DNA of 64,000 nt from Melitaea cinxia (taxonomy: Eukaryota; Arthropoda; Insecta; Lepidoptera; Nymphalidae), in assembly GCF_905220565.1 (NCBI RefSeq), contig NC_059408.1, forward strand, positions 5,828,508-5,892,507, read 5' to 3'. Of this stretch, positions 31,771 through 43,614 are shown piece after piece. Both the position numbers and the translations under genes were made by a program. The notes under the pieces are model-generated. The model was not told the origin of the DNA, searched no databases, and saw only the letters and a list, made by a program, of their open reading frames with translations. Each line of letters starts with the position of its first letter. Position 1 is the first letter of the stretch.

Positions 31771-31907
31771 GGTGGTGGTGAATGAAATGGTTTTCTTTAG
31801 TAAATAGAGTGATTCCAGAGGAAAGTTTATATGCATAATACATGCATAATATAGTAGAGGAACACAGATAGTTTTTGCGAACGTGTGAAGCCTGGGTGGT
31901 TCGCTAG
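31771..31907 (+). mobile_element. Helitron 3' end (same family as 18458-19160)
   Basis: AGAGTGATTCCAGAGGAAAG, TTTATATGCATAATACATGC and the end GTGAAGCCTGGGTGGTTCGC with CTAG at 31904-31907 followed by T. The interior matches the middle of the 18458 Helitron (AGTGATTGAAGAGGAAGG, TTTATATGTATAATA on its own strand). 5'-truncated, next to a DINE fragment, as if inserted in its core. Confidence 0.6.
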
Positions 31908-34734
31908 TTCTAAAATATATCATTTATTCAAAAACGTTATAGTTATATGGTTGTTTGATCTCTCTCAACTTGTATGTTTTCCTCGTTTCGAAGTTACACT
32001 GTGGTAATAGTATCTATAATAAAAACTAAAGAAAACTTACTCTAAAACATAGTTAAAGGACTCTTTCTAGCAATTTTCTTGATTAAGTTTGTTTGAGATG
32101 TTTTTGTGCCTCGTTTCACATTTAGAGTTCTGTGGATCTAAATGTGTCAAATATTTGCTGTGATGGTTTTAAAGTTTTTTTTTTTTTTTTATTTTCAGAA
32201 GTATGTGCAACTTTGTTACTGTTAATGGTGTCAGCGATATTATATACATGTAATAAACTCGAAATATAGATACTGTTGGAGTGAAGAAATTTTACCATTG
32301 GTTAAAATCTTGATAAAATAGTGTAGTACAAGTTTTGAACTATCAAGTGCAAACTACTTTAAAACATAATTACTTTACCAAACCTGATACTAGATGTTAT
32401 ATGTTTTTTTTTTATCTAGGTGTTATATGTAAAAAACAAGGGTCATTATTTCTTTCAAAATTTAATATTTTATCTATTTCTTGTGAAGTTATTTTACTAC
32501 AACTTAAGTAAGTTGCTGTTTTCATAAAAATATTTGTAAGAAAAATAGCTCGAAGCGGTAAACAGTGCGACAGGCTTGATTTAAGTTATAAGAAATAATA
32601 AAGTTACGCTACTAACATTAAAACATGCTATTTCTAACTTAAGTTTATATTTATTGATATTGATACAATGCTAGTAGCTTTACCCTAGAGTACTACACTA
32701 TAAGACATTATGAAGTGGAAATAGTTACAATAAAGTACACGAGCTATATCAATGTCTGTTAATTGTCTTAGTTTTCTGATCGCATAAACTGTGGAGCTGA
32801 GTTTTCCCACAAGGAATTCTAAATGAGTTTTCCACTGAAGCTTACAATATAACTGTATTCTCGAGAAAATAATAGTATCACTGATATTAATAATTTTATT
32901 AAATAAATTAAATACACCTATATTTTTGCTGTTTGAAAAATTTGTTGTAATTTTACTAATGTACGAAATTTAATTAGACTTTGGACCTACATTATTAAGA
33001 AATAAAAATCAATAATTTTATCGTTGACAATAAAAGGAACGCAATCAAATAATGGTCGAGGAAATTTGATAAATAGAGAATACAAATTGCTTCGTTAAAT
33101 CTAAAAGCGATCTTTTACCTTTTATTTTATATGCATCTCCAATTCGCGACATGCTAATAAAATTCTCAATATCCCTCAAGAATAGCTGTCTCGGAGTAAC
33201 AAAGAGGTTTACGATACGACGCGTATATTTTCTGCGTGTATTTGAAAAAATAATTCGGAAGAATTGTATAAGGCCAAGGAATTATTTCGGTAGGAGTTCA
33301 AATTACAATCACAAGTAGGTATTATATTATTATTTACGTGTGCACCACAATATAAATCTGAAAGTACATGTTCTCAACATAATTTTATACACGAATACTA
33401 AACGTGAAAGCTGGTATTGTAATTGATCGTAACCATTGATTTATTTTTATTATAGATTTTTAACTACCTGTAAATATTTTAAAATTGAAAATGAAATAAT
33501 ATAGATTATTTTAGGAGTTAATTTTAAGACATTCTTATACAAAAAAAATGTGCTGGAAAGTTTGATTTGACTGAGCTAAGATTATAGGCAATTTAAATGG
33601 TATTGGAATCAAAGCCTTTTAGAAGAGGTTGCCAACAAAAATCTTACTGTACCTTTTAGAAACAAAACAAAATGTCCTAAAAAACCACGCATTTCGTCTA
33701 GCTTGAAAAATATTCTAATATAAACTAAATAAAGCCTAAAATACTTTGATAATATATGTTATGTATTTGTATATTGTCACGACTCCCTCTATCTAGCATA
33801 GATTGCACGAGTGTGTTTTGCCTCTTAAATAGTATAATGTTTATGATACATACGTCAAAATGCCAAATGTAACAACAAGTAACAAGGCTTTATTATATTG
33901 ATTTAGATTTGTATTTTTCGCATATGATAATTTTTTCATAATCAATAAGTATGAAAATAAATACGCATCTTTCCTGTAAGTTTTTCACAGAGTAACAAAG
34001 TCACATTCTTATGTAATAGATCTTTTTTATTCATTTTATATAATTTAAATGACTTTAGTTAATATACCTAACATGCATATGTTATATAAATGGAGGGTTA
34101 TTCTATATTATGTAAATATTTATATCGCTTACGTTTTGTCTGAAAACTAAGTGAATGTTATAATTACCTTCAAGTGACTTTATGTTATACAATAACAGAA
34201 TTAGTATCATGAAGTATTTTTTTAAATTAGACTGGTCTTTATCACACATCACAGAACTGAAGACGAACCACTTTATGCTTACATTTAAAATATTATTAGT
34301 TATGACAAATATTCCATATTTTAGTAGGATTTTCGTATGAAACAAAACGCATTTCTTATTTTAACACCTTTTTAAGTACTTCATCCTATCTTGACTCTAT
34401 GTAAAACTATTTTGGAAAATTTACAATTTCATAAAATTAGTTTTTAGTGATATGGGTGTATTTAGAATATAGTTCTATGTACGATAAATCATTTTACTGT
34501 ATCGTTTGTTACATAGGTAACGTGCAGTTCTCACATTTAGTATGAATATGAAGGCTCATTTTACACACACTAAAGACCGCACTAGACTTACTTCGAACAA
34601 CTCTACCACAATTTGAAAGATTTCACTTTAGAATTTCTATTTAACGCTTTGAAAGTTTGATCGTAATTACCTTCCGTTATAAGCGAAATTCTAAGCGATT
34701 AAAATTGTTAGAAGTTTTGTTCTTTTCTTCAAAT
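31908..34734. other. Longest stretch without a recognised element
   Basis: About 2.8 kb of AT-rich DNA with no exon, repeat or RNA gene that I can support. The 80-codon minus frame at 34103-34345 has no motif. Confidence 0.5.
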
Positions 34735-35011
34735 CATCATCATCATCATCATCATCATTTCAGCCTATTGCACTCCACTGCTGGACATAGGCCTCCACAA
34801 ATTCGTGCCAAAAATGGCGTAAACCCATGTGTGTTGCCTATAGTCACCACGTAGGGCAGGCGGGTTGATAACCGCAGGGCTGGCTTTGTCGCTCCGAAGA
34901 CGCTGGTCCAAGGTAGTAGTGGAACTGTATTATCCCTTAGTCGCCTCTTACGACACCCACAGGAAGAGAAGGGGTGGTTATATTCTTTAATGCCGTAGCC
35001 ACACAGCTCAA
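34735..35011 (-). mobile_element. GGCTACGGCA-family retroposon with (CAT)n tail and internal deletion
   Basis: The + strand opens with (CAT)n (34735-34759; the 3' (ATG)n tail on the minus strand), then CAGCCTATTGCACTCCACTG, CTGGACATAGGCCTCCACAA, and ends near TGCCGTAGCCACACAGC. TTTCTTCAAAT (34724-34734) and TTTCTTTAAAT (35012-35022) form a target-site duplication with one change. Compared with 30602, it lacks the segment holding the CAACTGCTGGCTTTGAAATA block, about 60 nt. The frame at 34657 reads histidines from the (CAT)n tail and is not a gene. Confidence 0.85.
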
Positions 35012-35328
35012 TTTCTTTAAATATAGTAGAATAATTTTTGAAAAGGGTATTTCACATATTTGTAATATTCAATTTATCAATTCAATGAAATATTTTAACA
35101 TTACCTACACTACGCTCAGATTTAAAAGTAAATAATTACATTTTCAGAAGTAAAGGCCAAATGCAGTAACTATGAGCTAATCAGTGCAACCATGATGTTA
35201 TTATCTTTAGCCAGTTAATACTGACTTGTTGGCCTAACAAGAATAACTGTCAGATGACATGAACTCTACTTCAATCTACATAATTTAATAACAAATATAA
35301 ATATAAAATTATACAATTTCAAAGATAA

Positions 35329-35534
35329 TCTGTATAAAAATAATAACTATTTCTCTCAGTCACGCCATAACTCGAACTGGTTTACCGATTTGATTCATAT
35401 ATATTTTTTGGTTTTTTTACACCTTGTAAAAGATTTTCATGGAAGAAAAATGAAGAAAATTTCAGAAAACAAAGACTAATTAAAGTTATGCATTGACTGT
35501 TCGTAAGGCAGTATGTGTGTGTCGGCTCATCTAG
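35329..35534 (+). mobile_element. Possible small Helitron, 206 bp
   Basis: Starts TCTGTATAAAAATAATAACT after A (35328) and ends GTCGGCTCATCTAG before T (35535). Inside, CACGCCATAACTCGAACTGG and TTACCGATTTGATTCATATA resemble other lepidopteran Helitron interiors. I see no good 3' hairpin, so the call rests on ends and wording. Confidence 0.4.
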
Positions 35535-36945
35535 TTATAATATAAAAGAAGAAGCTCCAAAAATATATTATAAACAAACGATACACAGTTTTTGTAATTA
35601 GTTAGTAAAATATAACGGGCAATGATATCTACCTATAAGGTATTAAGGGGATCTTTTCGGCCATGGCTTGGGAAGCGTGTAATTTTGTCAGATTAAAAAT
35701 ATTACGATGACCGCTTGTAAAAACCCTCGAAAGCCGTTTTTCATTAGTCCATTCAAAAATTTCCAAACGATGCGTCAACTGATTTGCATTTTTTTTTTGT
35801 TTTGTGCTTTAATTATGTTTTTCATAACTTCAAACTTTTTCACTTTATAGTCCTATGCGGGTCCTATTGTCATATTTAGTAGTCATAAAAACATTACGCT
35901 AATGCTGGGATATTTGTCACCCACGAATTATTAAAGATGTCAAATATCAATTTAAAATTTACACAAATATAAAAAAAAACTCAAATACCAGATTGTTTTG
36001 GAACAAATGAATTAATATTTCACACGTTAAATCTATACATCTAAATCAAATTGTAGTCTGTCTGTGATTTCGAAATAACTATGTTATTTCAAATGCATAA
36101 TATGGTTATTTACATGATACTAAAACAAACAAATGATTTTAAAAATTTTGGCTGTGTTTGTCTTTCTGTTTTTTCGGGACAATCTTCAGAATGACTGGCC
36201 TGATTTTTATGGGACGTTAACTGGAAGATAGAGGAGGTTTTGAAACAACATAAAGGCTATTTTTTATCGCGGAATTCCCTTGAAATCAGAATTTACGCGG
36301 GAAAAATCGTTTTTACCGCGTCCGAGTATCTACTGCCAAGAGAGATGTGAAATAATCAAATGTTTTATACTAAATAGACTTTGTGTGAGTGAATATATAC
36401 ATATATTCTAGAAAGCTGAAAAGTTTATTTGTTTATTAACGCGCTAATCTCAATAACTACATATTGGAATTTAAATTTTTTTGTGAAAATGTATTTAATT
36501 TATCATTAGATAAATTTCGAAATACCGCACCGTATACGAGTAGAATTTAATAAATTTAATTACGTGCACTCAAATTAATGCAATTACCGATTTAAAAAAA
36601 TCAGTAGTGGTTCGTTTTGATTACATAATATTGAATATAACTGTAGATATAGTATATACATCCTTAAACAATCAACAATTTAAAACAATTTACACAACAT
36701 TTCTATATGGTAAATTAAGAAAAACTAACGTTTATATCCAATACTAATATTCTCCAAATAAATTGCTAAAAACAATAGAAGAAAAAAAAAAAATCCTTGT
36801 CTTTCTTATATTGGTGTCTCCGTCACAATATTATTTCAATGTCACGTGTGACGGAGATTGGAGCCATTATTATCAATCGATGTGCCAAACGGTACATAAA
36901 TTTTATTGTTATTTTTTTATGTACGTATATATACAGTTACTTTTT
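35535..36945. other. AT-rich DNA with a Helitron-like fragment
   Basis: At about 36150-36310 GAATGACTGGCCTGATTTTT, ATGGGACGTTAACTGGAAGA, AGAATTTACGCGGG resemble the ATTGGAGTG Helitron-like family without its ends. No exon seen. Confidence 0.45.
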
Positions 36946-37580
36946 AACCGACTTCAAAAAAGGAGGAGGTTACTCAATTCGACCATATATATCTACATCT
37001 ATATACATATAAAAGCGAAAGGTCACTCACGAAATCTCCAAAACTATAACACCTACAAACTAGAAATTTGGCAGGTAGGCTACTTATACAAAGTAGACGT
37101 CCGTTAAGAACGGATTTTACGAAACTCGACGAACGGGGGTTGGAAGTTTGTATGAAAGTCCTATGTTTTGAAGTAAAAAACTTTAAATTTAAAATGTATG
37201 CTCTATAGATGATGAGAAGGTGTCTAAATAATGTATCTTTAGAAATCAACTCCCTTTTGGGGTTAAAACGGGGGATGGTAGGTCGACTTACTCATCACAA
37301 AATCTCCGAAACTATAAAAGCTACAAAAATGAAATTTGGCAGGTAGGTTCCTTATAGGGCGTAGACATCAGATAAGAACGAATTTTACGAGACTTGACCC
37401 CTAAGGGGATAAAAGGGGGGTTGGAAGTTTGTATGAAAGTCCAATGTTTTTGAAGTAAGAGACTTGAAATTTAAAATGTCTGCTCTATAGATGGTGAGGA
37501 GGTGTTCAAATAATGCATCGTAATCTATATAATCTATATATATACATATTGAGTAACCTCCTCCTTTTTTGAAGTTGGTT
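36946..37580. mobile_element. Composite: two DINE ends in inverted orientation around a 569-bp insert
   Basis: Left arm 36946-36978 (AACCGACTTCAAAAAAGGAG then GAGGTTACTCAAT) and right arm 37548-37580 are reverse complements over 33 bp with one mismatch. Both arms are the 5' end of the DINE/MINE-like family, so they are not the normal pair of ends. The insert starts with TC at 36998 and has ATAAAAGCGAAAGG, a Helitron-like start shared with 43615. It then holds two tandem ~267-bp units. Frames on both strands are products of the repeats. Confidence 0.65.
37024..37530 (+). repeat. Tandem duplication, two units of about 267 bp
   Basis: Shared landmarks in order: ACTCA..AAATCTCC, AAATTTGGCAGGTAGG, AGAACG.ATTTTACGA, GGTTGGAAGTTTGTATGAAA, GTCC.ATGTTTT, CTCTATAGATG.TGAG. 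Unit 1 starts at 37024 and unit 2 at about 37290. The units have clearly diverged, so the duplication is old or was inherited from the source element. Confidence 0.75.
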
Positions 37581-38105
37581 AAAATCGTACAAAAATATTC
37601 TCTCTTTTCTTCTGTCCTACTAATATAACGTACTCTTGTACAATTTATATATTTCATAGCTTACAAATAACTTCCTTTTGGACTTCGCAACAATAAAGAA
37701 AACGCGGTACAGAGAACACAAAGAATTGAATGGCATTAAGACATTTTTTATGGTTTTGTTTGAATAATTCATATTTATACAAATGTTACCGTCCGAAACG
37801 TAAATTGTTACAACAGATGATGACAGAGACGTTTTGAAGAGTTTTACTATCGCTTCTGAAGTATAATAAAAATAACAATCGAATTAAATCTCAGCGAAGA
37901 AACGAAATCGACGTGGCGGCGTTACGTCGACCAAAACAATTTTATGTGATTCATTAATACTTGGAGATGAGCCTTCGCCGCTGAAGTTTGAATTACTACA
38001 GATTATTCTTCTTTTTCGGGCATTTGTTGTTATCTTTGTGAGAGATCGTTTATTTGTAGGTAGCATAACATGTGGTAGAAGCCACACATATAATAAATAA
38101 AGATG
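37581..38105. other. AT-rich DNA, nothing recognised
   Basis: The 75-codon minus frame at 37884-38111 shows no motif. Nothing else seen. Confidence 0.45.
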
Positions 38106-38289
38106 CAACACAGCAGTGACAGCACTAGTTGTTGCGCTGGCGATCGCGGGTTCGACCCCCGCTCATTACAGACATTTGTATTGGTCATATAGATGTTTGT
38201 TGTGGTCTGGGCGATTGCGTTTGTGTATTATGTGTGTTTCCGGACCCCCGACACAAAATCCTACTGGGGGCTGTTGAGTGTGAAGCATA
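38106..38289 (+). mobile_element. tRNA-derived SINE with damaged A box
   Basis: B box GGTTCGACCCC in the GATCGCGGGTTCGACCCCCG context, then ACATTTGTATTGGTCATATA, GTTGTGGTCTGGGCGATTGC, GTGTTTCCGGACCCCCGACA, GGGGCTGTTGAGTGTGAAGC. The head (CACAGCAGTGACAGCACTAG) has lost a good A box. Same family as 14491-14715. Confidence 0.75.
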
Positions 38290-39096
38290 TAAAAAAAGAA
38301 AAATGCATAAACTAAACTCGATTATAGATATGTGACTAGGCCGATCCACGGACAGACAGCGTAGATTTAGTGTAGTGTGCAAACAACGAGTTCTAAGACA
38401 TTTCAAATTCTAAACTCTACCGAGTTTTTAATGCTTCGTACTTTGTATAAAATTGTGAGGACCACTGGCAGTAGGCAAAAAGGTCATTGGACGAAATTCT
38501 TCGTGCTCCGCGTCCGTGCTATAGTACTTGTTAAATTGGAAGAGATTGTTTAAATCAGTTAATTTCAGAATGAGTGCATAATATAAATTATAAATTTGTT
38601 TATGCAAGTAAGCTAATTAAGTTTTTATTTGCTCAGCTCTTAAAATTAATTAAAATAATATTCGCCAAAAAGTGTTCTAAGATATATTTGCGGAAATCTA
38701 CATTTCATCTGAAACTTCCTCTCAGAAACGTATCCAGAAATTAATTAAGTAAGGATTAAAAAGAATCCTTATAACTTAAATAAATTATTTGTATGTATAA
38801 AATAACTTTATAAATATTGTCTGATAAGGTGATCTAGTTACTAATAGGGACACAATTAAACACTGTGATAAAATTTGAGTTTTGAATGTGGTTTTAAGCT
38901 ACGACCTTCTATAAAACTCTTGTATGTTTTATTATATAAGCCTATCCTAACATTATAGGTACAATACCTGAATTTTTTTGCTAACATAGCGATTTTTTTA
39001 AGTTTTACTTTACAAAAAACTTATCCGCAAAATAAAAGGCAGGATTAGGCACTGAGATCAAATCGAAAAAAAAAAACGTATTACTCTGACAGTCAG
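38290..39096. other. AT-rich DNA, nothing recognised
   Basis: No exon, RNA or repeat seen. Confidence 0.5.
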
Positions 39097-39310
39097 TCAG
39101 CCAGTTCCGCTTATCACAGCAGTCCACTGCTGGACATAGGCCTCCCCAAGTTCGCGCCAGACATCCCGATTTTCCACAATCCTCATCTAGCCTAGACCGA
39201 CAATTTTACGTAGACCGTCGGTCCAGCGGGCCGGAGAGCGTTCCACACTGCGTTTTACCAAGACGCGGTCTCCACTCCAGGACACGTCTGTTCCAGCGGT
39301 CATCGGTCCT
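39097..39310 (-). pseudogene. C-terminal fragment of a LINE endonuclease-reverse transcriptase
   Basis: The minus-strand frame reads KRSVERSPARWTDGLRKIVG, LG, a stop, then MRIVENRDVWRELGEAYVQQ, WTAV..., ending TGA at 39097-39099. The pattern (GRPxxRWxDD...AxDRxxWRxLGEAYVQQW) is the hallmark C-terminus of insect non-LTR reverse transcriptases. Upstream the frame shifts (WNRRVLEWRPRLGK in another frame). With an internal stop and a frameshift it is dead. Its last ~45 nt closely match the tails of the GGCTACGGCA-family retroposons, which makes it or a relative the likely LINE partner of those elements. Confidence 0.85.
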
Positions 39311-41307
39311 ATTATTATTCTGACAGTCTGCTCATAATAGTTATTATTATTATAGATTATTACTGTTAATTATTTCTAGCGCGTATAGATGTTTTATTCT
39401 CTAAGAAAGAATGAAGAATGCGAAAACACTTTTATTACTCTTACGACTGATACCTACATTGTTGCAGTCTAGACGCTAACGAGCGTACCTACAGGGATTG
39501 AGATAACGAGGTTGTCGACCTCTGAGGATTACATTTTACTCAATTCACTGATTCCCAGATGTATTTCTTAATTTTAATAGATTATTTCGGTTTGCATACT
39601 CAGTTAAACAGTTATATTTAAATTATAATTAATTATACAATTAACATGTGTCTAATTCTATAAAGTTCGTCGTATTCTGTACGTGCCATTTTTCTATCGA
39701 AACATGTAATTTAGTTCAAATGTACGTTGTGTGACTTCGTAATTCATCGTATCGTGCCGGTAAGATATAAGCAGTAAATCATATGCGAAGATGGGAATCA
39801 GTAAAATTTTACTATATTAGATGATAACCCTCATCATCAGCTCTATTTTTATTCTGTTCAGGTATAGAGTACTTCTGTCATCTCTCAGACCAAATTACTA
39901 AAAGCTAGTACGATGCACTTGACTCGGTTGGTCGCCGCAATCACAGAAATATATTTACAATTGTAACAAAGCTCAAAAAATTGATGCTATAACCTGCTTA
40001 TGGTTTTTTTAGACTATGTAGGCACTTTAGAGAACCTGTTTATTTATTTATGTATATTTATACTTACAAAGATAAAAAAACTTTATTTGAAAATAGTAAA
40101 ACACCGAACAAAAATATAAATAATAATTTTATAAAACAAAACATATTGCAGAAAACGACCAATTCGATAAATTTGCCACACAACCATTAATTAATATGCA
40201 AATTTTTTAAAATGGATTTGCATGAAAATATTTAGTATTCCTTCTAATTTCACGTAAAGCTCGGTCAGATGAAACAAAGCGAGCTTCACAATCAGAGCTC
40301 TATACAAGGGAATATATTCTCTTGTATACACAAGTAATATTAAAATTTTTCGCGGTGATTTCAACAGATATTTTGCATGTTAATTACAATGCGTGCGTAG
40401 AAACCTTTCTGAAAGCTAGATGATTAAAAGAAAGCAATGTAGATAATATTAAACTAAGTAAAGTGAAAATAATACAGGCTAGCTTTCTTTATCCTTGTTT
40501 GTAATACGCACGTAGTTAAGAAATAGCTAGGAAATTCATATTTTTATATAGCTGTACTAGATACTTCAAAGTAGCCTTCCCTAACCCCAATGGCGCTTAA
40601 AAGTCGAATACCAATCGATCGAAACTCATCCATTTTTAAATCCAGGCCGGAACCAATATATTTGTAAATGCTAATGCTAAATTTGATCTTGTTCTCGGTA
40701 GTGAACGCAAACATTTTGAGCAAAATTGAATGCCTTACGGTAAATTTTGAGACCTATATCCACATCAACTCGTCATCTTTGTAGAAAGTCTTCGCCCAGC
40801 CTATTAAAGCATATAGCCATAAGCTATAAACTGTGTGACAATACAATGTACTAACACTAAAGACATTAAGTCAGGTATACAAAAATTGTAATTGTAGGCA
40901 TTTCCTTAAACTTTATTTAAATTATTTGAGTAAAATGAAAAACAACTACAGTAATCACTTAATATCGTTTATTAAAATTAAAAAACAACGAATTTTTAAA
41001 ATAAAATTTTAAAATAAATAGTTTTATATTTAAACTAATTCTCGGAAAATCCATATATTCATAATACGAACGACGCCACATTGTAATAAGAAAATGTGTC
41101 AAATAATTTTAACGAGCCGGGCTTATCATCTATTAATATGCTAAGAATTTTCTAAAGCTAATAAAAGAATCCGTGACCTTTTCCTTTTATTCAAAGTAAA
41201 AAATAATATTAAATTTATTATTTAGTGTGGCAATAAGCATGATAAACAAACCATATATATGTATTGCAGAATTAAAACCCTATCTTTAACCTAAAAGTCC
41301 AGACTAG
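39311..41307. other. AT-rich DNA, nothing secure
   Basis: A GC-richer patch at 40570-40810 could be worn coding sequence of a retroelement, but no frame or motif could be supported. The rest shows nothing. Confidence 0.4.
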
Positions 41308-41566
41308 CCCGTCGGAGCAGTTAGTAGTGATCCTGCTTTCTGTTCCGAGGGTTGTGGGTTCGATTCCCACCCCGAGTCTGTATGTAATATAATTATTTAT
41401 TTATATATTTATATATGTATTATTTATAAGTATATTTATCGAAAAAAATATGTAGCTAAATATCAGTCCGCTGTTGCCTTATGCCACAAGCATTAAGTTG
41501 CTTACTTTAGGAACAGACGACCGTGTGTCTATGTTGTAGATATTTATTTATTTATTTATAAAAACA
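41308..41566 (+). mobile_element. tRNA-derived SINE of a different family
   Basis: Head GCCCGTCGGAGCAGTTAGTA, GTGATCCTGCTTTCTG, then B box GGTTCGATTCC (41357-41367) in GTGGGTTCGATTCCCACCCC. The body is AT-rich and includes ATATCAGTCCGCTGTTGCCT, CACAAGCATTAAGTTGCTTA, GACGACCGTGTGTCTATGTT. It ends in a (TATT)n tail. The tail type differs from the other SINEs, suggesting a different LINE partner. Confidence 0.75.
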
Positions 41567-42207
41567 AAACTACTGTTTCTGGATTATTTTTTATACATTT
41601 TTTACCAACGATATTATGTGTATTGTGTCAATTTCACGTCTCATACATCTCATAATTCTTATCTTATCTTATCTTATGTAGCACAAAATTACTTATTAAG
41701 AAGGTTATGAACTATGATATAAAACTTCGCTTCAGTTGCTTCGAACAGGAACGAATTAAAACCAATCCTACGATTTCTGAAATTTAATTTACAACCTGTG
41801 CCGTTTTTTTATTTTTTTTTTCTTTCAATTATAATACAATCCATGGTAATTTTTTGCCATTTAAATTTTTTGGTGTGATGTGTAAACATCGCGTCAAAAA
41901 TACTATTCTTGCGACATTTATTTAATATGTTAAACTTCTCGCTTGTGAATGGGTAAAAAACAATTAAAGTAAACGCATGCCGAGAGCTACAATGTTAAAA
42001 GTATAAAAAAGGTCACCATTACTCATTCTAGTCAAGAAAATAAATCTGATAAAACCTTTTTTATGTTAAAATAGATCGTTAGAACTACGTAATCACATCA
42101 TATAATATTTTAGAAATAATTATGCGGAAGGGGAAGAAAGGAAAAAAGGTTCGCTTATCGGCAGACGTCTGTTCATGTCTTGTCGGTTGCATTATTTTAA
42201 AGGCCCT
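41567..42207. other. AT-rich DNA with a short (CTTAT)n repeat
   Basis: CTTAT repeats four times at about 41660-41680. No exon seen. Confidence 0.5.
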
Positions 42208-42396
42208 TTTAACCACCTTAAAAAAAGGAGGAGATTCACAATTCGAATATATATTTTTTGTGTGATACCCCATAATTTTTTTATTATGCGTACCAATTTT
42301 GATGATTCTTTTTTTAATCGAAAGTTGATGCTTGCACTGTGGTCTCATTTAACACGAGATTTGATGAATACTTTTTGAGTTATCCCTAATAATGCG
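42208..42396 (+). mobile_element. DINE/MINE-like fragment (5' half)
   Basis: TTTTAACCACCTTAAAAAAA, GGAGGAGATTCACAATTCGA, then CCAATTTTGATGATTC, ATCGAAAGTTGATGCTTGCA, TTTTTGAGTTATCCCTAATA. Subterminal repeat damaged (ACCACCTT for ACCGACTT). Confidence 0.6.
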
Positions 42397-42515
42397 TTTT
42401 TTTGTTTGGTGGACCATTTGGCCCCCTTTTGTGAGTAGCGCCCGGGGCATGATGAACCCCTTGCCCCTCGCCCACCCCTTGCTACGCCACTGCGCGGGAA
42501 TTGCCTCGCATCCAT
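42397..42515 (-). repeat. GC-rich unclassified repeat fragment
   Basis: On the minus strand CAGTGGCGTAGCAAGGGGTG, GGCGAGGGGCAAGGGGTTCA, TCATGCCCCGGGCGCTACTC. GTGGCGTAGC-AGGGG is a wording I recall from dispersed insect repeats. No ends were found. The minus frame at 42345-42545 is a shadow. Confidence 0.4.
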
Positions 42516-42604
42516 GGTATTATTAATATTTATTGCATTCCTCATTTACGTCATCAATTAGTATATTTTATAATAATAATATATTATATATAATTAATAT
42601 ATTT

Positions 42605-42835
42605 AAGTTATTAGCAGCTGACAGTTTTTCTAGTTTAGTATTCGATTCCCGCTCGGGACAGATATTCGTATATGTACAAATATTTGTTTCTGATGGCACA
42701 CACTAAGTATGCCCTTGCTTCTTCTTACCGAGTCTCGAAGAGCATATAAAGCTATCGGTCTCAGTAGCTATCATAGAAACCAGATAACTGTTACTCTAGG
42801 AAGGGAAAAAACAGTGGGGCAGCGTGCTTTTTTAC
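42605..42835 (+). mobile_element. Degenerate tRNA-derived SINE
   Basis: TAGTATTCGATTCCCGCTCG keeps part of a B box. Then ATATTCGTATATGTACAAAT, CTTACCGAGTCTCGAAGAGC, GTAGCTATCATAGAAACCAG, CAGTGGGGCAGCGTGC. Order as in the 15283 and 17639 SINEs. The A box is gone. Confidence 0.55.
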
Positions 42836-42987
42836 AGCTTTAGCTCAGCTAAGTTAAGCTAATGCAAAAAAGTCTTTAATTACCAGTAACATTTATAGAT
42901 TCATGATGTTCCTGTGGGAAGTATGGTAAGTAGAGCTCCTGGGGGGAGTTTAGAATACAAAATAATATTATTTATGGTCTCATCCGT

Positions 42988-43297
42988 ACAAATAAATAAA
43001 ATTGGAGTGTCTGTTGGTAATATTAAAATAACTGCTTTTTACTAAATTCATATGTATACACAGTGAATATACGAAAATAATTTTTGTCTCTCGGTCTGTC
43101 TGTCTGTCTGTTTGTTTTAGCTAATCTCTGAAACGGCTGGACCGATTTTGACGGGACTTTAACTGGCAGATAGCTGATGTAGTATGGAGTAACTTAGGCT
43201 ACTTTCAATTTAGACATTTTTTTATTTTATAACTCTGCGAACTAAACAATAACTATTTTCTTAAATTACATACTGACGAAGTCGCAGGCACAGTTAG
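42988..43297 (+). mobile_element. Helitron-like repeat (ATTGGAGTG family), near complete
   Basis: ACAAATAAATAAAATTGGAG, TGTCTGTTGGTAATATTAAA, TGAAACGGCTGGACCGATTT, GACGGGACTTTAACTGGCAG, CTGCGAACTAAACAATAACT and end GACGAAGTCGCAGGCACAGT, TAG before T. The terminal CTAG has become TTAG. The 5' end lacks a clear TC start. Confidence 0.6.
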
Positions 43298-43614
43298 TTA
43301 TACATAGGTTTGCTCCGTCATGTCTAACCATGTGAATGTAGAATCAACAATAATATGAATATGATTTTAAAAAAATGTTTATTTAATAGCCTACCATGCC
43401 TTTTGTGGCCATATTATTTTTTGTAAACCATTAGCGGTAGTCGGTTGACCTACTTTACACAATGAACGTGCATTGAGGGTTTTATCGTCGATAATATAAA
43501 CGGTATTGTTTGCGTGGTTTTTATTTCATGTTACTTACTCGTTTTATGTTATGTACGTGATATCTTCTTTTTAATTAAATTTATATTAGTATTAGAGTTA
43601 TTACCTGTTGCTAA
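43298..43614. other. AT-rich DNA, nothing recognised
   Basis: No exon, RNA or repeat seen. Confidence 0.45.

Noticed and set aside
34657..34854. Frame with a run of histidines
   Set aside because: The histidines come from the (CAT)n tail of a retroposon inserted on the minus strand.
41308..41380. Possible functional tRNA gene
   Set aside because: A B box is present but the ends do not pair as an acceptor stem, and an AT-rich SINE body with (TATT)n tail follows.
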